From positions 1-64,000 of the forward strand of contig CAILEP010000031.1 of assembly GCA_903833275.1 (NCBI GenBank): 64,000 nt of DNA, read 5' to 3'. A model generated the notes under the pieces. That model worked only from the letters and a program-made list of their open reading frames with translations. It was not told where the DNA came from and did no database searches. Origin of the DNA: an uncultured Bdellovibrionales bacterium (lineage in GTDB: Bacteria > Bdellovibrionota > Bdellovibrionia > Bdellovibrionales > UBA1609). The position numbers were made by a program, and so were the translations under genes. Of the stretch, positions 1 to 9,890 are shown one piece after another (the stretch's first letter is position 1; each line of letters starts with the position of its first letter).

Positions 1-2
1 AG

Positions 3-215
3 CTCATAAGGGCTACATTAAGTGTTTGTTTAAACCTGGTAGAAGGTTCGGCGAGGCCAACACAAAAAGATCGTCGAAGATTTTTCTATACGGCTTTGTC
101 GTCATTGCGAGAGGTGCAAGCCCTAATTGATTTACACGAACTCGATGGTTTGGATTTCGCGGCCGATATGCTAGGGGCCCATGTTTACAAATTGATTATG
201 GCGGTAAAGACGTGA
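3..215 (+). CDS. Four-helix-bundle protein (23S rRNA IVS-type), C-terminal part, truncated by window start
   Basis: Frame 3 reads LIRATLSVCLNLVEGSARPTQKDRRRFFYTALSSLREVQALIDLHELDGLDFAADMLGAHVYKLIMAVKT*; the 'LNL.EGSAR.T.KDRRRFF..A..SLREVQA' pattern is typical of the family. Not in the ORF track. Confidence 0.7.
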   Translation, partial: LIRATLSVCLNLVEGSARPTQKDRRRFFYTALSSLREVQALIDLHELDGLDFAADMLGAHVYKLIMAVKT

Positions 216-408
216 TGCCGCCGGGTCTCGGCCCCTGTGGCTGGTTTCAGCAACTGCCCCGCTTCTGTGGGCTGCCGTCTGTGGACTGAAACTGCTATTA
301 TCCCCAAATACCCCACTAAAAGAAGAAAGAACTCGGCCAGCGTCCCATTGGTACGGTCGAGCCCTAACCTGGGCTTTATCTTTTCTCAAAAAGGTCGTAA
401 AAAGTATT

Positions 409-2662
409 ATGAAAACAAATCAATTCAAAAAACTTTGGTTCAGACTAACTATCTTGATTTCAGCCGCCGTGACGTTAACTCACTGCCAGACCACTTCCGT
501 CGCAAAGGTTTCAGGGGAGTCAGAAGGCAGGCGTTGTTACGCGAGTGACTCATCCGATTTGGGCCAAGATTCAAACACACAAAAAGACAACAAGGAATGC
601 GTGAAAACTCTTAGCGAAGCCGGCAGCGGCGCAGGTAGCGATACTGATAATTTTTATCTCGAAGAAGTTCGCGGCGAAAAGGCATTGCAGTGGGTTGACC
701 TTCATAACAAGGGCAGTTTACCCAAATTCGAAAATGACCCGAGCTACAGCGAACTCAAGAGCAAGATTCTCAAAATATTAGATGACCCCAATAAACTTAT
801 TAATGTTGGTTTCTCAGGTGACTATGCCTATAATTTTTGGCAAGACGCTAAAAATATCCGCGGCGTTTGGCGCCGCACCCCGATTGCAGACTATCTTCGG
901 GGCGAACGCAATTGGCAGGTTCTACTTGATATTGACGAATTGGCCAAAAAAGAAAATAAAAATTGGGTTTACGCGCAAGCCTCGATCTTTAAAGAGCACG
1001 CGCTTATAAGTCTCTCTGATGGTGGCAAAGACGCCCATGTTGTTCGTGAGTTTGACCTCATTTCAAAGTCGTTTTTGGTAGATGGGTTTATTTTGCCAGA
1101 GGGCAAACATCGCACCACTTGGATTAACGAAAACGAATTGTTTCTAGGTCTGGCGCTCGGTGAAAACGAACTCACCGACTCGGGCTACCCGAGGCAATTG
1201 CGAATTTGGCGGCGCGGTGAGAGGCCTGCTGCCGCCAAGGTGGTCTTTTCAGGTGACAAGAAAGATGTTTCAATCGAGGGTTCGGTTACGCGTGACGAAG
1301 AGTATGGCCCCGCTCGTTACCGGCTCGCCTCACGAGCGCTCGATTTTTTTTCATAGCGAAAATTTTCTATTACGAGAGGACGGCTCAACCGCAAAATTGA
1401 ATTTGCCGACCGACGCCGGGGTCGAAATTGACAAAGATCAGATCTTTGTGACGCTTAAGTCAGACTGGCAAGTGGGCGCGACTAGCTACAAAGTGGGCAC
1501 GTTACTCAGGCTGGGTGTAGAGGATGTGGTGAAGGGGGCGTCAGCCGCCGAAGTTGTTTTTGCGCCAACTAAGACACAGTTTTTACAAGAGCAGCATTAC
1601 CATAAGGGCCGCGTATTTTTGGCACTTTCAGACGACGTAACAAGTAAAGTTGTCGAGGTCGTACGCAGGCAGGGTCAATCTGGCGCCGAATGGCAGCAGA
1701 CTAAAATTCAACTGCCAGAAAACAGTTCCATTCACATGATGGGCTATTCTCGGCGAAATGAAATTTTAATTTTTTCGAGCGAGAATTTTTTAAATTCAAA
1801 AACAATTTTCAATTTCGACTTGAAGGCCAAAACGGTTAAGCAAATTGACCAGGCCCCAAGCTACTTCGATGCGAGCCCCTTTTCGGTCAAACAAAATTTC
1901 ACCGAAAGCAAAGACGGCACGCGCGTCCCGTACTATGTTATTTATAAAAAAGGCATAAAATTTGACGGCAGAAACCCGACGGTTATCACGGCCTATGGGG
2001 GTTTTGAAATCAGTGAGACGCCTTATTACTCTGGGGTTATTGGCAATGCGTGGCTGAATAACGGCGGGGTTTGGATCGTCGCAAATATTCGCGGCGGCGG
2101 CGAATACGGCCCGGCTTGGCACACGGCCGCTTTGAAAGAGCATCGTCAGCGCGCCTTTGATGATTTTTTCGCGGTGGCCGAAGATGTTAATCGTAAAAAA
2201 ATATCATCCCCAGCCCATATGGGTGCAGTGGGTGGTTCGAATGGCGGCCTCTTGATGGGCGTCGCGCTCACTCAGCGGCCAGATCTTTACAATGCGATCG
2301 CAATTCAGGTGCCGCTGCTCGATATGCTTCGTTTTAATAAACTCTTGGCCGGTGCTAGCTGGATGGGTGAGTACGGTAACCCTGATGACCCCAACGACCG
2401 CAAGTATATTGAGGCCTATTCGCTTTATCAAAACGTAAAGGCTGGCATGAAGTACCCCGAGGTCTTTTTTATGACTTCTACTGCCGACGATCGCGTTCAC
2501 CCAGGGCACGCAAGGCGCACCGCCGCTAAAATGGAATCCCTCGGCTACCCCTTCTATTATTACGAGAACACCGAAGGCGGCCACGGCGGTTCGGCGAACA
2601 ATGCTCAAAGGGCGAAATGGTCGGCCCTCGAATTTGTTTATTTTTGGCAGAAATTGAAGTGA
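409..2662 (+). CDS. Prolyl oligopeptidase family serine peptidase (S9A), lipoprotein-like N-terminus, split into two frames at a T8 run
   Basis: ORF 409-1356 carries the signal/lipobox-like N-terminus and propeller start; ORF 1160-2662 carries the rest, including the GGSNGG nucleophile elbow and DDRVHPGHA...GGHGG. Removing one T from the run at 1344-1351 joins ...RALDFF|HSENFLLREDG. Confidence 0.85.
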
Positions 2663-2866
2663 GAATTGCCCCGGTTAATTGATTGGCAACCTTGGGGCTG
2701 TTAATTTCAAATTTCTGTCTCAATCTGAGACAGAATCTCAATTAGATCCGCAGAATTCTTTGTTAATTTTTAAATTTCAAATAAAATGATAAACTTTTAT
2801 TAGGCCGTTATCTCTTGTTTAGTTCATCAAACGATGAATCTCGTTATTAATGCGGGAGGGGTAACT

Positions 2867-3832
2867 GTGCGTCTAAATAAATCTAAATTCATAATGGGTT
2901 TCACACTTATCGAAATGATGGTGGTTGTCGGCATCACTTCGATTTTGGGTACCGTGTTCTCAACATTGATTTCGCAAATGTTTTCGCAACAGGCCAACTT
3001 AACTGAAAGTATGGAGGCGCTCGATATTAAAAGCGGCCTCATGCGAATGTTAAACAACTCGCAAACCTGTACTGACAATCTGAAGCCTGGGGTGAGCATA
3101 AACCCTTTGGCACCCCCGCCAGCGAGTATTAGCCTTCAATCGCTCGACTATTACGATAGTAATGGTGTGAAACAGAATAATTTTGTCGCTGTTGGGCAAG
3201 CTGTTGCCGGCGCCAGCCGACTGAAAGTCGGCGCGATATCGCTGGTAAACATCAATCGCATTCAGCCACAATCTTATTCGGCCGACCTACATATTGTTTT
3301 TGATGTCCCACCCGGCTTGGTGAGGCCGAAGGATGCCACCATCACGAACCTTCAATTGACGACTCAAATATTGGCCGGGTCAGAAAAAATTCAGGACTGC
3401 AGTAGCAGCTCGACCTCGGGCGGTAGCTACAATTACACCTTCGCGGGGATTCAAGACACGGGCAATGTACTAATCTCGTTCGCGGCTGTTAGTAATTTTA
3501 TGATTAACAATCAGTTTCATGGCGACACAGGCTGGTGGTGTGCAAACTCTCAGGGCTTCTATTCGTCACCGACGATGACCCCACCGCCCCCGACTTCAAT
3601 TTGCCCATTTCGATTTTGCGGGCCGGCCAGTCGCGGCCCGGCGAGCTCGACACCTTGGGCCCCGCCTCAGACTTTGCAGTTTCCGAAAGGCACTCCAGGC
3701 TTTATTGCTGCAGACCCGCTGCGAATTGTGCAGCACATTTACCCAGGTGGCGGCAACGGCACATGGACTTGCTCGCAACATAACGACACGGCCCGATACA
3801 TTCTACTCGTTTACAATCGGGACCCGGGATGA
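2867..3832 (+). CDS. Type IV pilin-like / pseudopilin with prepilin cleavage motif
   Basis: KFIMG^FTLIEMMVVVGITSILGTVFSTL motif; GTG start at 2867 follows gggaggggt (SD-like); the ORF track start 2834 is less likely. Confidence 0.75.
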   Translation: MRLNKSKFIMGFTLIEMMVVVGITSILGTVFSTLISQMFSQQANLTESMEALDIKSGLMRMLNNSQTCTDNLKPGVSINPLAPPPASISLQSLDYYDSNGVKQNNFVAVGQAVAGASRLKVGAISLVNINRIQPQSYSADLHIVFDVPPGLVRPKDATITNLQLTTQILAGSEKIQDCSSSSTSGGSYNYTFAGIQDTGNVLISFAAVSNFMINNQFHGDTGWWCANSQGFYSSPTMTPPPPTSICPFRFCGPASRGPASSTPWAPPQTLQFPKGTPGFIAADPLRIVQHIYPGGGNGTWTCSQHNDTARYILLVYNRDPG

Positions 3833-4464
3833 AAATAGAATACTGGATAATTGCAGGCAGCGTAGTGCTCGTGAGTGCGTTTGGTTATCATAGGTTGACC
3901 TCTAAATCGAGGCGTAGTAGAGTGGCTGTGGTTGCGCCTCACCTTCAAGAACCGGCTCAGGTTGAAGTCGCAGTGGCACCGTTGCCTATTACAAAGTCAA
4001 TTGAGCCGGCGCGACTAAACAAATTTGGTTCAGATGAATTTCGGGCTATTGCCTCAGCCGAACCTGCGAAATTGAGTGCTAGCGATCAGGCTGTGCTCAA
4101 TAGGGCTAATTTCGAATTCGAAAGTCAGAAGAGAAACGCAGAGCGCGGTGGCAAAATCGACTTTGAGCCGGGCACTGCCGAAGACGCCCACTATAAATCC
4201 ATACTAGGTCAATTCGGTAACGATCGGCCGGCAGAAGTCTCGGCTGCTCTTCTTGTGGCCTTTACCTCAGATGCTCCAAGTGATGACATCATTAGCCTAG
4301 GCCAAGAGTTTTCAAAAATCAGTCGCGAGCAGCCCGAGCGCGCCCGGCAACTCATTGAAAAACTAAAGGCTGTTAATAGCCCTGATTTCTCAAAAGAAAA
4401 AATCACCGAACTAATAAGCAAGATAAAAGGTACGCCGTCACTTTTTGCACTTTCGTCCGGCTAG
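3829..4464 (+). CDS. Hypothetical membrane-anchored protein, overlaps the pseudopilin gene (ATGA)
   Basis: ORF overlapping the upstream stop; N-terminal hydrophobic segment IIAGSVVLVSAFGY. Confidence 0.6.
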   Translation: MKIEYWIIAGSVVLVSAFGYHRLTSKSRRSRVAVVAPHLQEPAQVEVAVAPLPITKSIEPARLNKFGSDEFRAIASAEPAKLSASDQAVLNRANFEFESQKRNAERGGKIDFEPGTAEDAHYKSILGQFGNDRPAEVSAALLVAFTSDAPSDDIISLGQEFSKISREQPERARQLIEKLKAVNSPDFSKEKITELISKIKGTPSLFALSSG

Positions 4465-4564
4465 TGTTCCTCTCCCTGCGCAATCAATAAGATTGATTCT
4501 CGAAAAATTGTATGCCTACAATTCGAGTGACTAAATATTTCATTTAGAAATTTTTTGGAGTTCG

Positions 4565-5110
4565 GTGATAAAACAAGGTTTCAGCGTCGGGCTGATTTTT
4601 TTTCTCGCAAGTATTGCGCGCGCGGATGCGGGTAGCGTGCCGATGTTGATTCGAGCTGCAATGGCGGGTGATGCTGCCCAAGTTAAAGCTCTAGTTGAAC
4701 AGGGTGTTGACCCCAATTCTCCGAATGAAAAAGGTCTGACGCCGCTGATGATCGCCTCGGTCACCGGCAAGGTTGAGATCGTCAAATATCTTATCGAGAA
4801 AAAGGTAGACCTAAATGCCAAAGACGAAAAGGGCCTGACGGCGCTTATCGCCGCGGCCACTCGTGGCAATACGGCGGTGGTTGTCGCACTTTTGAGCGCT
4901 GGCGCTGACGTAAACGCAAAATCAACCCAAGGGGTTACAGCGCTCGGGGCAGCCGCCGTCGGTGGGCATCTCGAAGTCGCAAAGGCGCTTGTTAAAGGTG
5001 GGGCTGATTTAAAAATTAAAGCAATCAATGGCATGACCCCGCTCGGGCTTGCCTCGATTGGTAACAAAGCCGATGTCGTCGATTTTCTTAAAGCATCAGG
5101 CGGCGAATAA
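4565..5110 (+). CDS. Secreted ankyrin-repeat protein
   Basis: Signal peptide followed by repeats such as GLTPLMIASVTGKVEIVKYLIEKKVDLNAKDEKGLTALIAAATRGN; GTG start. Confidence 0.9.
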   Translation: MIKQGFSVGLIFFLASIARADAGSVPMLIRAAMAGDAAQVKALVEQGVDPNSPNEKGLTPLMIASVTGKVEIVKYLIEKKVDLNAKDEKGLTALIAAATRGNTAVVVALLSAGADVNAKSTQGVTALGAAAVGGHLEVAKALVKGGADLKIKAINGMTPLGLASIGNKADVVDFLKASGGE

Positions 5111-5214
5111 ACCGAAGCCCCAATGGTCTTGACATTTTGCCTACAGAGATTTCTGATTGACCAGAACGCACTCAATTCAAATTTTTTGATTACTATGCAT
5201 CGTGGGAGACAACA

Positions 5215-7230
5215 ATGAGATCTATTCTTTCGGCCCTTCTATTGGCCGGCGCTTTTTTATTTTCGGTGACTTCACATGCGGCTGGGGTGGCGGATAGCGC
5301 AGATTCGGCAGAAGATTATAAAAAAATCTCACTCGATGACATTCTCAATATAGAAATGACGGTGGCCTCGGGCTCAACGGCAAAGTCGCTGACTCAGCGC
5401 GAATCGCCAGCGGCGGTGTCGGTTATTACTGATGACGACATTCGCAAAAGCGGCGCGCGCGATCTTGTTGAGGTTCTGAAGCTTATACCTGGTTTTGATG
5501 TTCAGTACGGCGCCGATAACTCGGGCACAGTGACCCCAAGTCTTCGCGGGTTAAAAGCCGGCGAAGGCAAAATGCTTCTTCAGGTAAATGGTTTTAATTT
5601 TGTCGATCTTAGCTATACCAATGTTCAGGTATTCAATCGCTTTCCGATCGATCAGGTTAAAAAAATCGAAATCATTCGTGGCCCCGGTTCGGCGCTTTAC
5701 GGCGGCAACGCTGAGCTGGCAGTGGTAAATATTATTTTGAAAGACGGCTCTGATTTTAATGGCTATCAAGTTGACGGTATATATAGCCAATTGCAACACA
5801 CCACCGGCCGCGAAGATATCGGCCTCGGTTACGGCTATCGTATCGCCGGCAATGATTTGGCTGTTAACACTTATTTCGGCGACGCGAAATTAAGTGACAA
5901 GAATTTCACTGACGAAGCGGGGCAGACTTACCGATACGATCAAAACACTGGTTACTCGACAAAATTTATCAACGTCAATAACACCAATGGCAATTTGACT
6001 ACGCGATTTCTTTATTCGCAGTACACATCGAAAAGCACAGACAATTACTATGGCCCGATACCGGGCCCCTATGACATTCGGTTCACTAACTTGGCCGCAA
6101 GCACAAGTTATGATTGGAAGGTTAATAGTAAACTTACGATCACTCCGCAATTTGATTACAACCGCAACGGCGCTTGGAATGTACCCGAAGAGTGGGTTCG
6201 CTCTTTTGGTTTTTGGAACGAAGACACCTTTCAGCGATCGCGCGGATTGGTTACGGGTTTCTACAAGATCAATGATTGGGCTGATTTGTTAGTGGGTCTT
6301 GAGAGCAGTCATTACGACACTCAGTTTCATGATCAGACCACTAACGCCACGACGATTACCCCCGCGACTGACATTAATAATCAACACCTTTATTTTTCGA
6401 CGCTCGGTTTGTTCTTTCAGTCGACGATGAAGTTTGGCCAGGTCAATTTGACTTTGGGCGCAAGACGAGAGACTTCGACGGCCAACAACGAGGCGGCCGT
6501 GGTGCCAAGAATCGGATTAACTTCGGTTCATGATAAATTTCACGTTAAAGCGCTCTGGGGTCAGGCGTTTCGTAACCCTTCTGGCACTCAGTACATCACG
6601 TCTCAAATCCCGAATCTTAAGCCTGAGCTTGCTGATACAAAAGAGCTAGAGTTCGGCTATAAAATTACCCCCGAAATGTACTTAACTTTGAATTTGTTCG
6701 ATATTCTTATTCATCGACCAATTCGCTACGACAACTTGGGTTACAACAATATGCAGCCGTTCGGCTCTCGCGGGGCTGAGTTAGAATGGAAGTATGTGCG
6801 CCCTTGGGGCAATGCGGCTTTCACGTCGTCTTTCTACTCGGCCACGGCGCGCGGTTATGCCCCGCAGGCTTCGACTTTGGATGAAAATGCCTTCATGGGT
6901 ATACCAAGATACAAAGAGACGCTGACGGGCACTTACAACATCAACCGCGATCTCTTCTTGTCACCTTCGTTGATTTACTTGGGTAAGGTTTATTCGCAAG
7001 TGAACAATGCGACAACGGTTGAGCCAGAGAAAGAGCTGAGCTGGACTCTTTTCAATCTTTACCTTCTACACGCCAATTCGTTTGGGGTTAAAAATATGGA
7101 CGTGGGCGTTGGTCTCTACAACGTTTTCGACCAAGATAATTATTACGCGAACACCAATAGCTCGGGTCAGCCGCCACCCTTGCCGGGCCCTGGCCGAGAA
7201 TACGGCGCAAAAGTGTCGTATAAGTTTTGA
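5215..7230 (+). CDS. TonB-dependent receptor (plug + beta-barrel)
   Basis: Signal peptide, plug motifs (SVITDDDIRKSGARDLVEVLKLIPGFDVQYG; IEIIRGPGSALYGGNAELAVVNIILK), C-terminal aromatic residue. Confidence 0.92.
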   Translation: MRSILSALLLAGAFLFSVTSHAAGVADSADSAEDYKKISLDDILNIEMTVASGSTAKSLTQRESPAAVSVITDDDIRKSGARDLVEVLKLIPGFDVQYGADNSGTVTPSLRGLKAGEGKMLLQVNGFNFVDLSYTNVQVFNRFPIDQVKKIEIIRGPGSALYGGNAELAVVNIILKDGSDFNGYQVDGIYSQLQHTTGREDIGLGYGYRIAGNDLAVNTYFGDAKLSDKNFTDEAGQTYRYDQNTGYSTKFINVNNTNGNLTTRFLYSQYTSKSTDNYYGPIPGPYDIRFTNLAASTSYDWKVNSKLTITPQFDYNRNGAWNVPEEWVRSFGFWNEDTFQRSRGLVTGFYKINDWADLLVGLESSHYDTQFHDQTTNATTITPATDINNQHLYFSTLGLFFQSTMKFGQVNLTLGARRETSTANNEAAVVPRIGLTSVHDKFHVKALWGQAFRNPSGTQYITSQIPNLKPELADTKELEFGYKITPEMYLTLNLFDILIHRPIRYDNLGYNNMQPFGSRGAELEWKYVRPWGNAAFTSSFYSATARGYAPQASTLDENAFMGIPRYKETLTGTYNINRDLFLSPSLIYLGKVYSQVNNATTVEPEKELSWTLFNLYLLHANSFGVKNMDVGVGLYNVFDQDNYYANTNSSGQPPPLPGPGREYGAKVSYKF

Positions 7231-7259
7231 GTAAATCAAAGAACTCGAGGCGCGGGCAT

Positions 7260-8699
7260 TTAGAATTCCGCGCCAATTTTTTCGTCAAATAATTTGTAGA
7301 ACTGAACAAGGCTCTTTTTGACACGAGGGTTTTTCATCAGCGAGCGCGTGCTGGCGCTCATCCCGTCTTGCGCCTGAAGTTGCAGAATTGAAAGCGCGAT
7401 CATCCCTTGATTTAAAGAAAGTTGGGCAGGAACTACTTCACCGGCCGAGGGGCCTTCGACGTGAAGACCATCCATAAAACCATGACCGGGGGCATACAAT
7501 CGGTTGGGGCCTGATTCAATCGCTTCGGTCTTTTGTAAAACGCTTTTTAATTTCTCGGGCGTTGAGGTCATTGTCATAAAAATTGCATAGATGTGAACGG
7601 TGCCTGACCAGTTTCGACTTAAATTCGCATCGCTCAAGTCATTATTTTGAATGCTGACCAGGCCCGTAAGACCTGATTTATCTCGATACTCTTCTTTCGA
7701 AACACGACCCGCGGAGTGGCCAGCCGGTAGGGGTAAATCGCGGCGCTCACCCTCGGCGATAATGTAATTTGCATAGTTTTGATACATCGAGCGAAATTGT
7801 TTCGAATAGTTTTCTTCGCCCGCAAATATTTTCGGAAACAACAATTGAAATGCCGACCCATCCCAGAGTCTTAATAGATCACCTTGTTGGGTGCGAACGA
7901 GTTCGATCTTAAGTGCCGACACGGCCCTTTCAAAAAAATACTTATTGTTTTGTTCTTTATGAAATAAACCAAGGGCCGCGCCCACGCTGTAAAGCAGACG
8001 GGCCTCAGAGCCAAAGTTGTCGAAATTGTATTTCTCTTTTCGCCATACGCCACCATCGACATTTTCGAAATGCAAATTGCCGCCGATAAGGCCCGATGGG
8101 CGATCGTAAAAAATCTGAAAGTCCATGCGTTCAAAAAGACGCTTGGCTTGCGCGCCAAATTGAGTGGCTGGGTAATTTTCTTTGATTGTCCAGAGCGCGA
8201 TGGCCAGGTGTAAATTGTCGATCGACGAAACATCGCGGTCTCTTACTGAAGATGTAATATCGGTCGAGTATCGACTGAAAAATAATCCGGAGGGTTGGTG
8301 AAATGGCAGTCGATTGAGGGTGGCCAGAATGCTTTCGATCTCGCCTACGTTACCGATTTCGGCTTGCACGAGAAGGTCGACGGCTATGTTTGTCGGTGAG
8401 GTGTCGGGGTTTAGAACTGAAACTTTAAGTGGCCCGCCGTCTTCTGGCTCTAACCAAATGGTATCGGCCAAAAGTGCGTTGTCACCGCGCATGTTCTCAA
8501 GGCTTTTAAGGGTGTCACTGAGGTAAGGGGTCAGGTAAGCATTTCGTACCAGGGCGCCTTTTAAGGCTTTTTGTGACAATAAAGAGCCGCATCCTGTGGC
8601 GCTATTCTTAGCGAATGCAAAATCAGCGAGAAATAGAACCGAATAGCTGAGACATATCAATGTCGAGAGGCCGAGGCGGGTGATGAGGCGAGTGTTCAT
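7260..8699 (-). CDS. Secreted hypothetical protein, possibly glycoamylase-like (alpha/alpha toroid) fold
   Basis: Signal peptide; pattern of NLHLAIALWTIKENYP, FYDRPSGLIGGN, NFGSEARLLYSVGAALG resembles glycoamylase/DUF3131-like proteins; weak assignment. Confidence 0.5.
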   Translation of the reverse strand: MNTRLITRLGLSTLICLSYSVLFLADFAFAKNSATGCGSLLSQKALKGALVRNAYLTPYLSDTLKSLENMRGDNALLADTIWLEPEDGGPLKVSVLNPDTSPTNIAVDLLVQAEIGNVGEIESILATLNRLPFHQPSGLFFSRYSTDITSSVRDRDVSSIDNLHLAIALWTIKENYPATQFGAQAKRLFERMDFQIFYDRPSGLIGGNLHFENVDGGVWRKEKYNFDNFGSEARLLYSVGAALGLFHKEQNNKYFFERAVSALKIELVRTQQGDLLRLWDGSAFQLLFPKIFAGEENYSKQFRSMYQNYANYIIAEGERRDLPLPAGHSAGRVSKEEYRDKSGLTGLVSIQNNDLSDANLSRNWSGTVHIYAIFMTMTSTPEKLKSVLQKTEAIESGPNRLYAPGHGFMDGLHVEGPSAGEVVPAQLSLNQGMIALSILQLQAQDGMSASTRSLMKNPRVKKSLVQFYKLFDEKIGAEF

Positions 8700-8783
8700 A
8701 CCCTATGTAGAGCAAGATCTGTGCTCAAAAAGCTTTCTTTATTTTTTCTTTACGTACATAGTATATTATGTTTAATAAAGTAT

Positions 8784-9302
8784 GTGACTAATTTTGAGCT
8801 GGCAATCATTTTGAAAGAGCGCCGCCAAGCGAGGGGCCTTACGCAATCCGAATTGGCTGCGCAGAGCGGGGTTAGCTTGCCCCTTATTCAAATTATAGAG
8901 GCTCAAAGGGGCAACCCTACCCTCGAGGTGCTAGGCAAGATTCTAAAGGCCTTGGGCCTGACGCTGTCGATTTTTTCTCCGCCGGCTAATTGGGGTTATT
9001 TAATTCAATTCGGGCTGCCGCTGACAAATGAGGGCGCTGAAACCAAAAAACGCCAAAGATGGGATGTTGATAAATTCTCTGAAAATTTTAAGGCCGCTAT
9101 TTCGGAGGCTTATGAAGATGGGCCGGGTAACGCTCGTAAACGAGATGCATTAGTTGGTATGCTGCTGGCAATCTCAGAGTATTATCCCAAAAAAACCGAA
9201 GCCATGGGCCTTGGCCCCCTCGCGCGAAAGTACAAATCAGCCGAAGGTCGGCACATTAAATTAAAACGTATCGCGCTCGCGGAGCTTCAGAAATATTTGT
9301 GA
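8784..9302 (+). CDS. XRE-family HTH regulator, first gene of an HTH-nucleotidyltransferase pair
   Basis: ILKERRQARGLTQSELAAQSGVSLPLIQIIEAQRGNPTLEVLGKILKALGLTLSIF is a classic XRE HTH; GTG at 8784 preferred over 8721. Confidence 0.75.
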   Translation: MTNFELAIILKERRQARGLTQSELAAQSGVSLPLIQIIEAQRGNPTLEVLGKILKALGLTLSIFSPPANWGYLIQFGLPLTNEGAETKKRQRWDVDKFSENFKAAISEAYEDGPGNARKRDALVGMLLAISEYYPKKTEAMGLGPLARKYKSAEGRHIKLKRIALAELQKYL

Positions 9303-9820
9303 TCTTAAATAAAGCGCTACTCAAGAAATTTGTAAAACTCGCCGGAGAGCGCCTAACCGGAGATTGGATTTTGATTGGCGGCACCGTATTGCCCTATCTT
9401 GGCGCCGAACATCGCACTACGACCGATATCGATTTTGTCGGCCTCGGCTCGAAAGAGAAAGCCCAACAATTCGAAGTTATGCAAATTGTCGAAGACCTCG
9501 GGTTACCAGTTGAGACGATCAATTCAGCTGCGGATTTTTTCGCGCACAAGCAGGTAAAGTCAAAGAGCCAACTTGTGCTTTTGCATCAAGGTGGCTCCGC
9601 AGTCATTTACAGACCGAATACCGAATTGTACTTTCGTCTAAAGTTACCGCGCTTGAGCGAAATCGATGCCGAAGATTGTGTTGTATGGCTAAGGCACCTA
9701 AGGCCCAGCAAGGTCGAACTAACTGCAGTTGCAAAGTTGGTTCAACGTGAGCTAAAAACCACGCGCGAACCCCAGCGTATTGAGCGTTTGAATCAAATTC
9801 GCAATCTACTGGCAGAGTAA
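9299..9820 (+). CDS. Nucleotidyltransferase-fold protein (MNT/AbiEii/DUF6036-like)
   Basis: GTGA overlap with the upstream HTH gene; WILIGGTVLPYLGAEHRTTTDIDFVGLG matches the GG...T.DID NTase motif. Confidence 0.65.
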   Translation: MILNKALLKKFVKLAGERLTGDWILIGGTVLPYLGAEHRTTTDIDFVGLGSKEKAQQFEVMQIVEDLGLPVETINSAADFFAHKQVKSKSQLVLLHQGGSAVIYRPNTELYFRLKLPRLSEIDAEDCVVWLRHLRPSKVELTAVAKLVQRELKTTREPQRIERLNQIRNLLAE

Positions 9821-9890
9821 GGGCGACGAGTCATTTCCAGAGTGACCTCCGGAGTGACTTCCTGGAGTTCAGGTTAGGCCCACGATATTT

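Noticed and set aside
237-548. ORF 237-548 (+) and 171-389 (-)
   Set aside because: Overlap the lipoprotein signal region of the prolyl oligopeptidase or the four-helix-bundle gene in other frames; no family features.
4565-5110. Short DNA repeats in the ankyrin gene as a CRISPR-like array
   Set aside because: They follow the 33-aa ankyrin protein repeat. No CRISPR array or cas genes were seen anywhere in the window.
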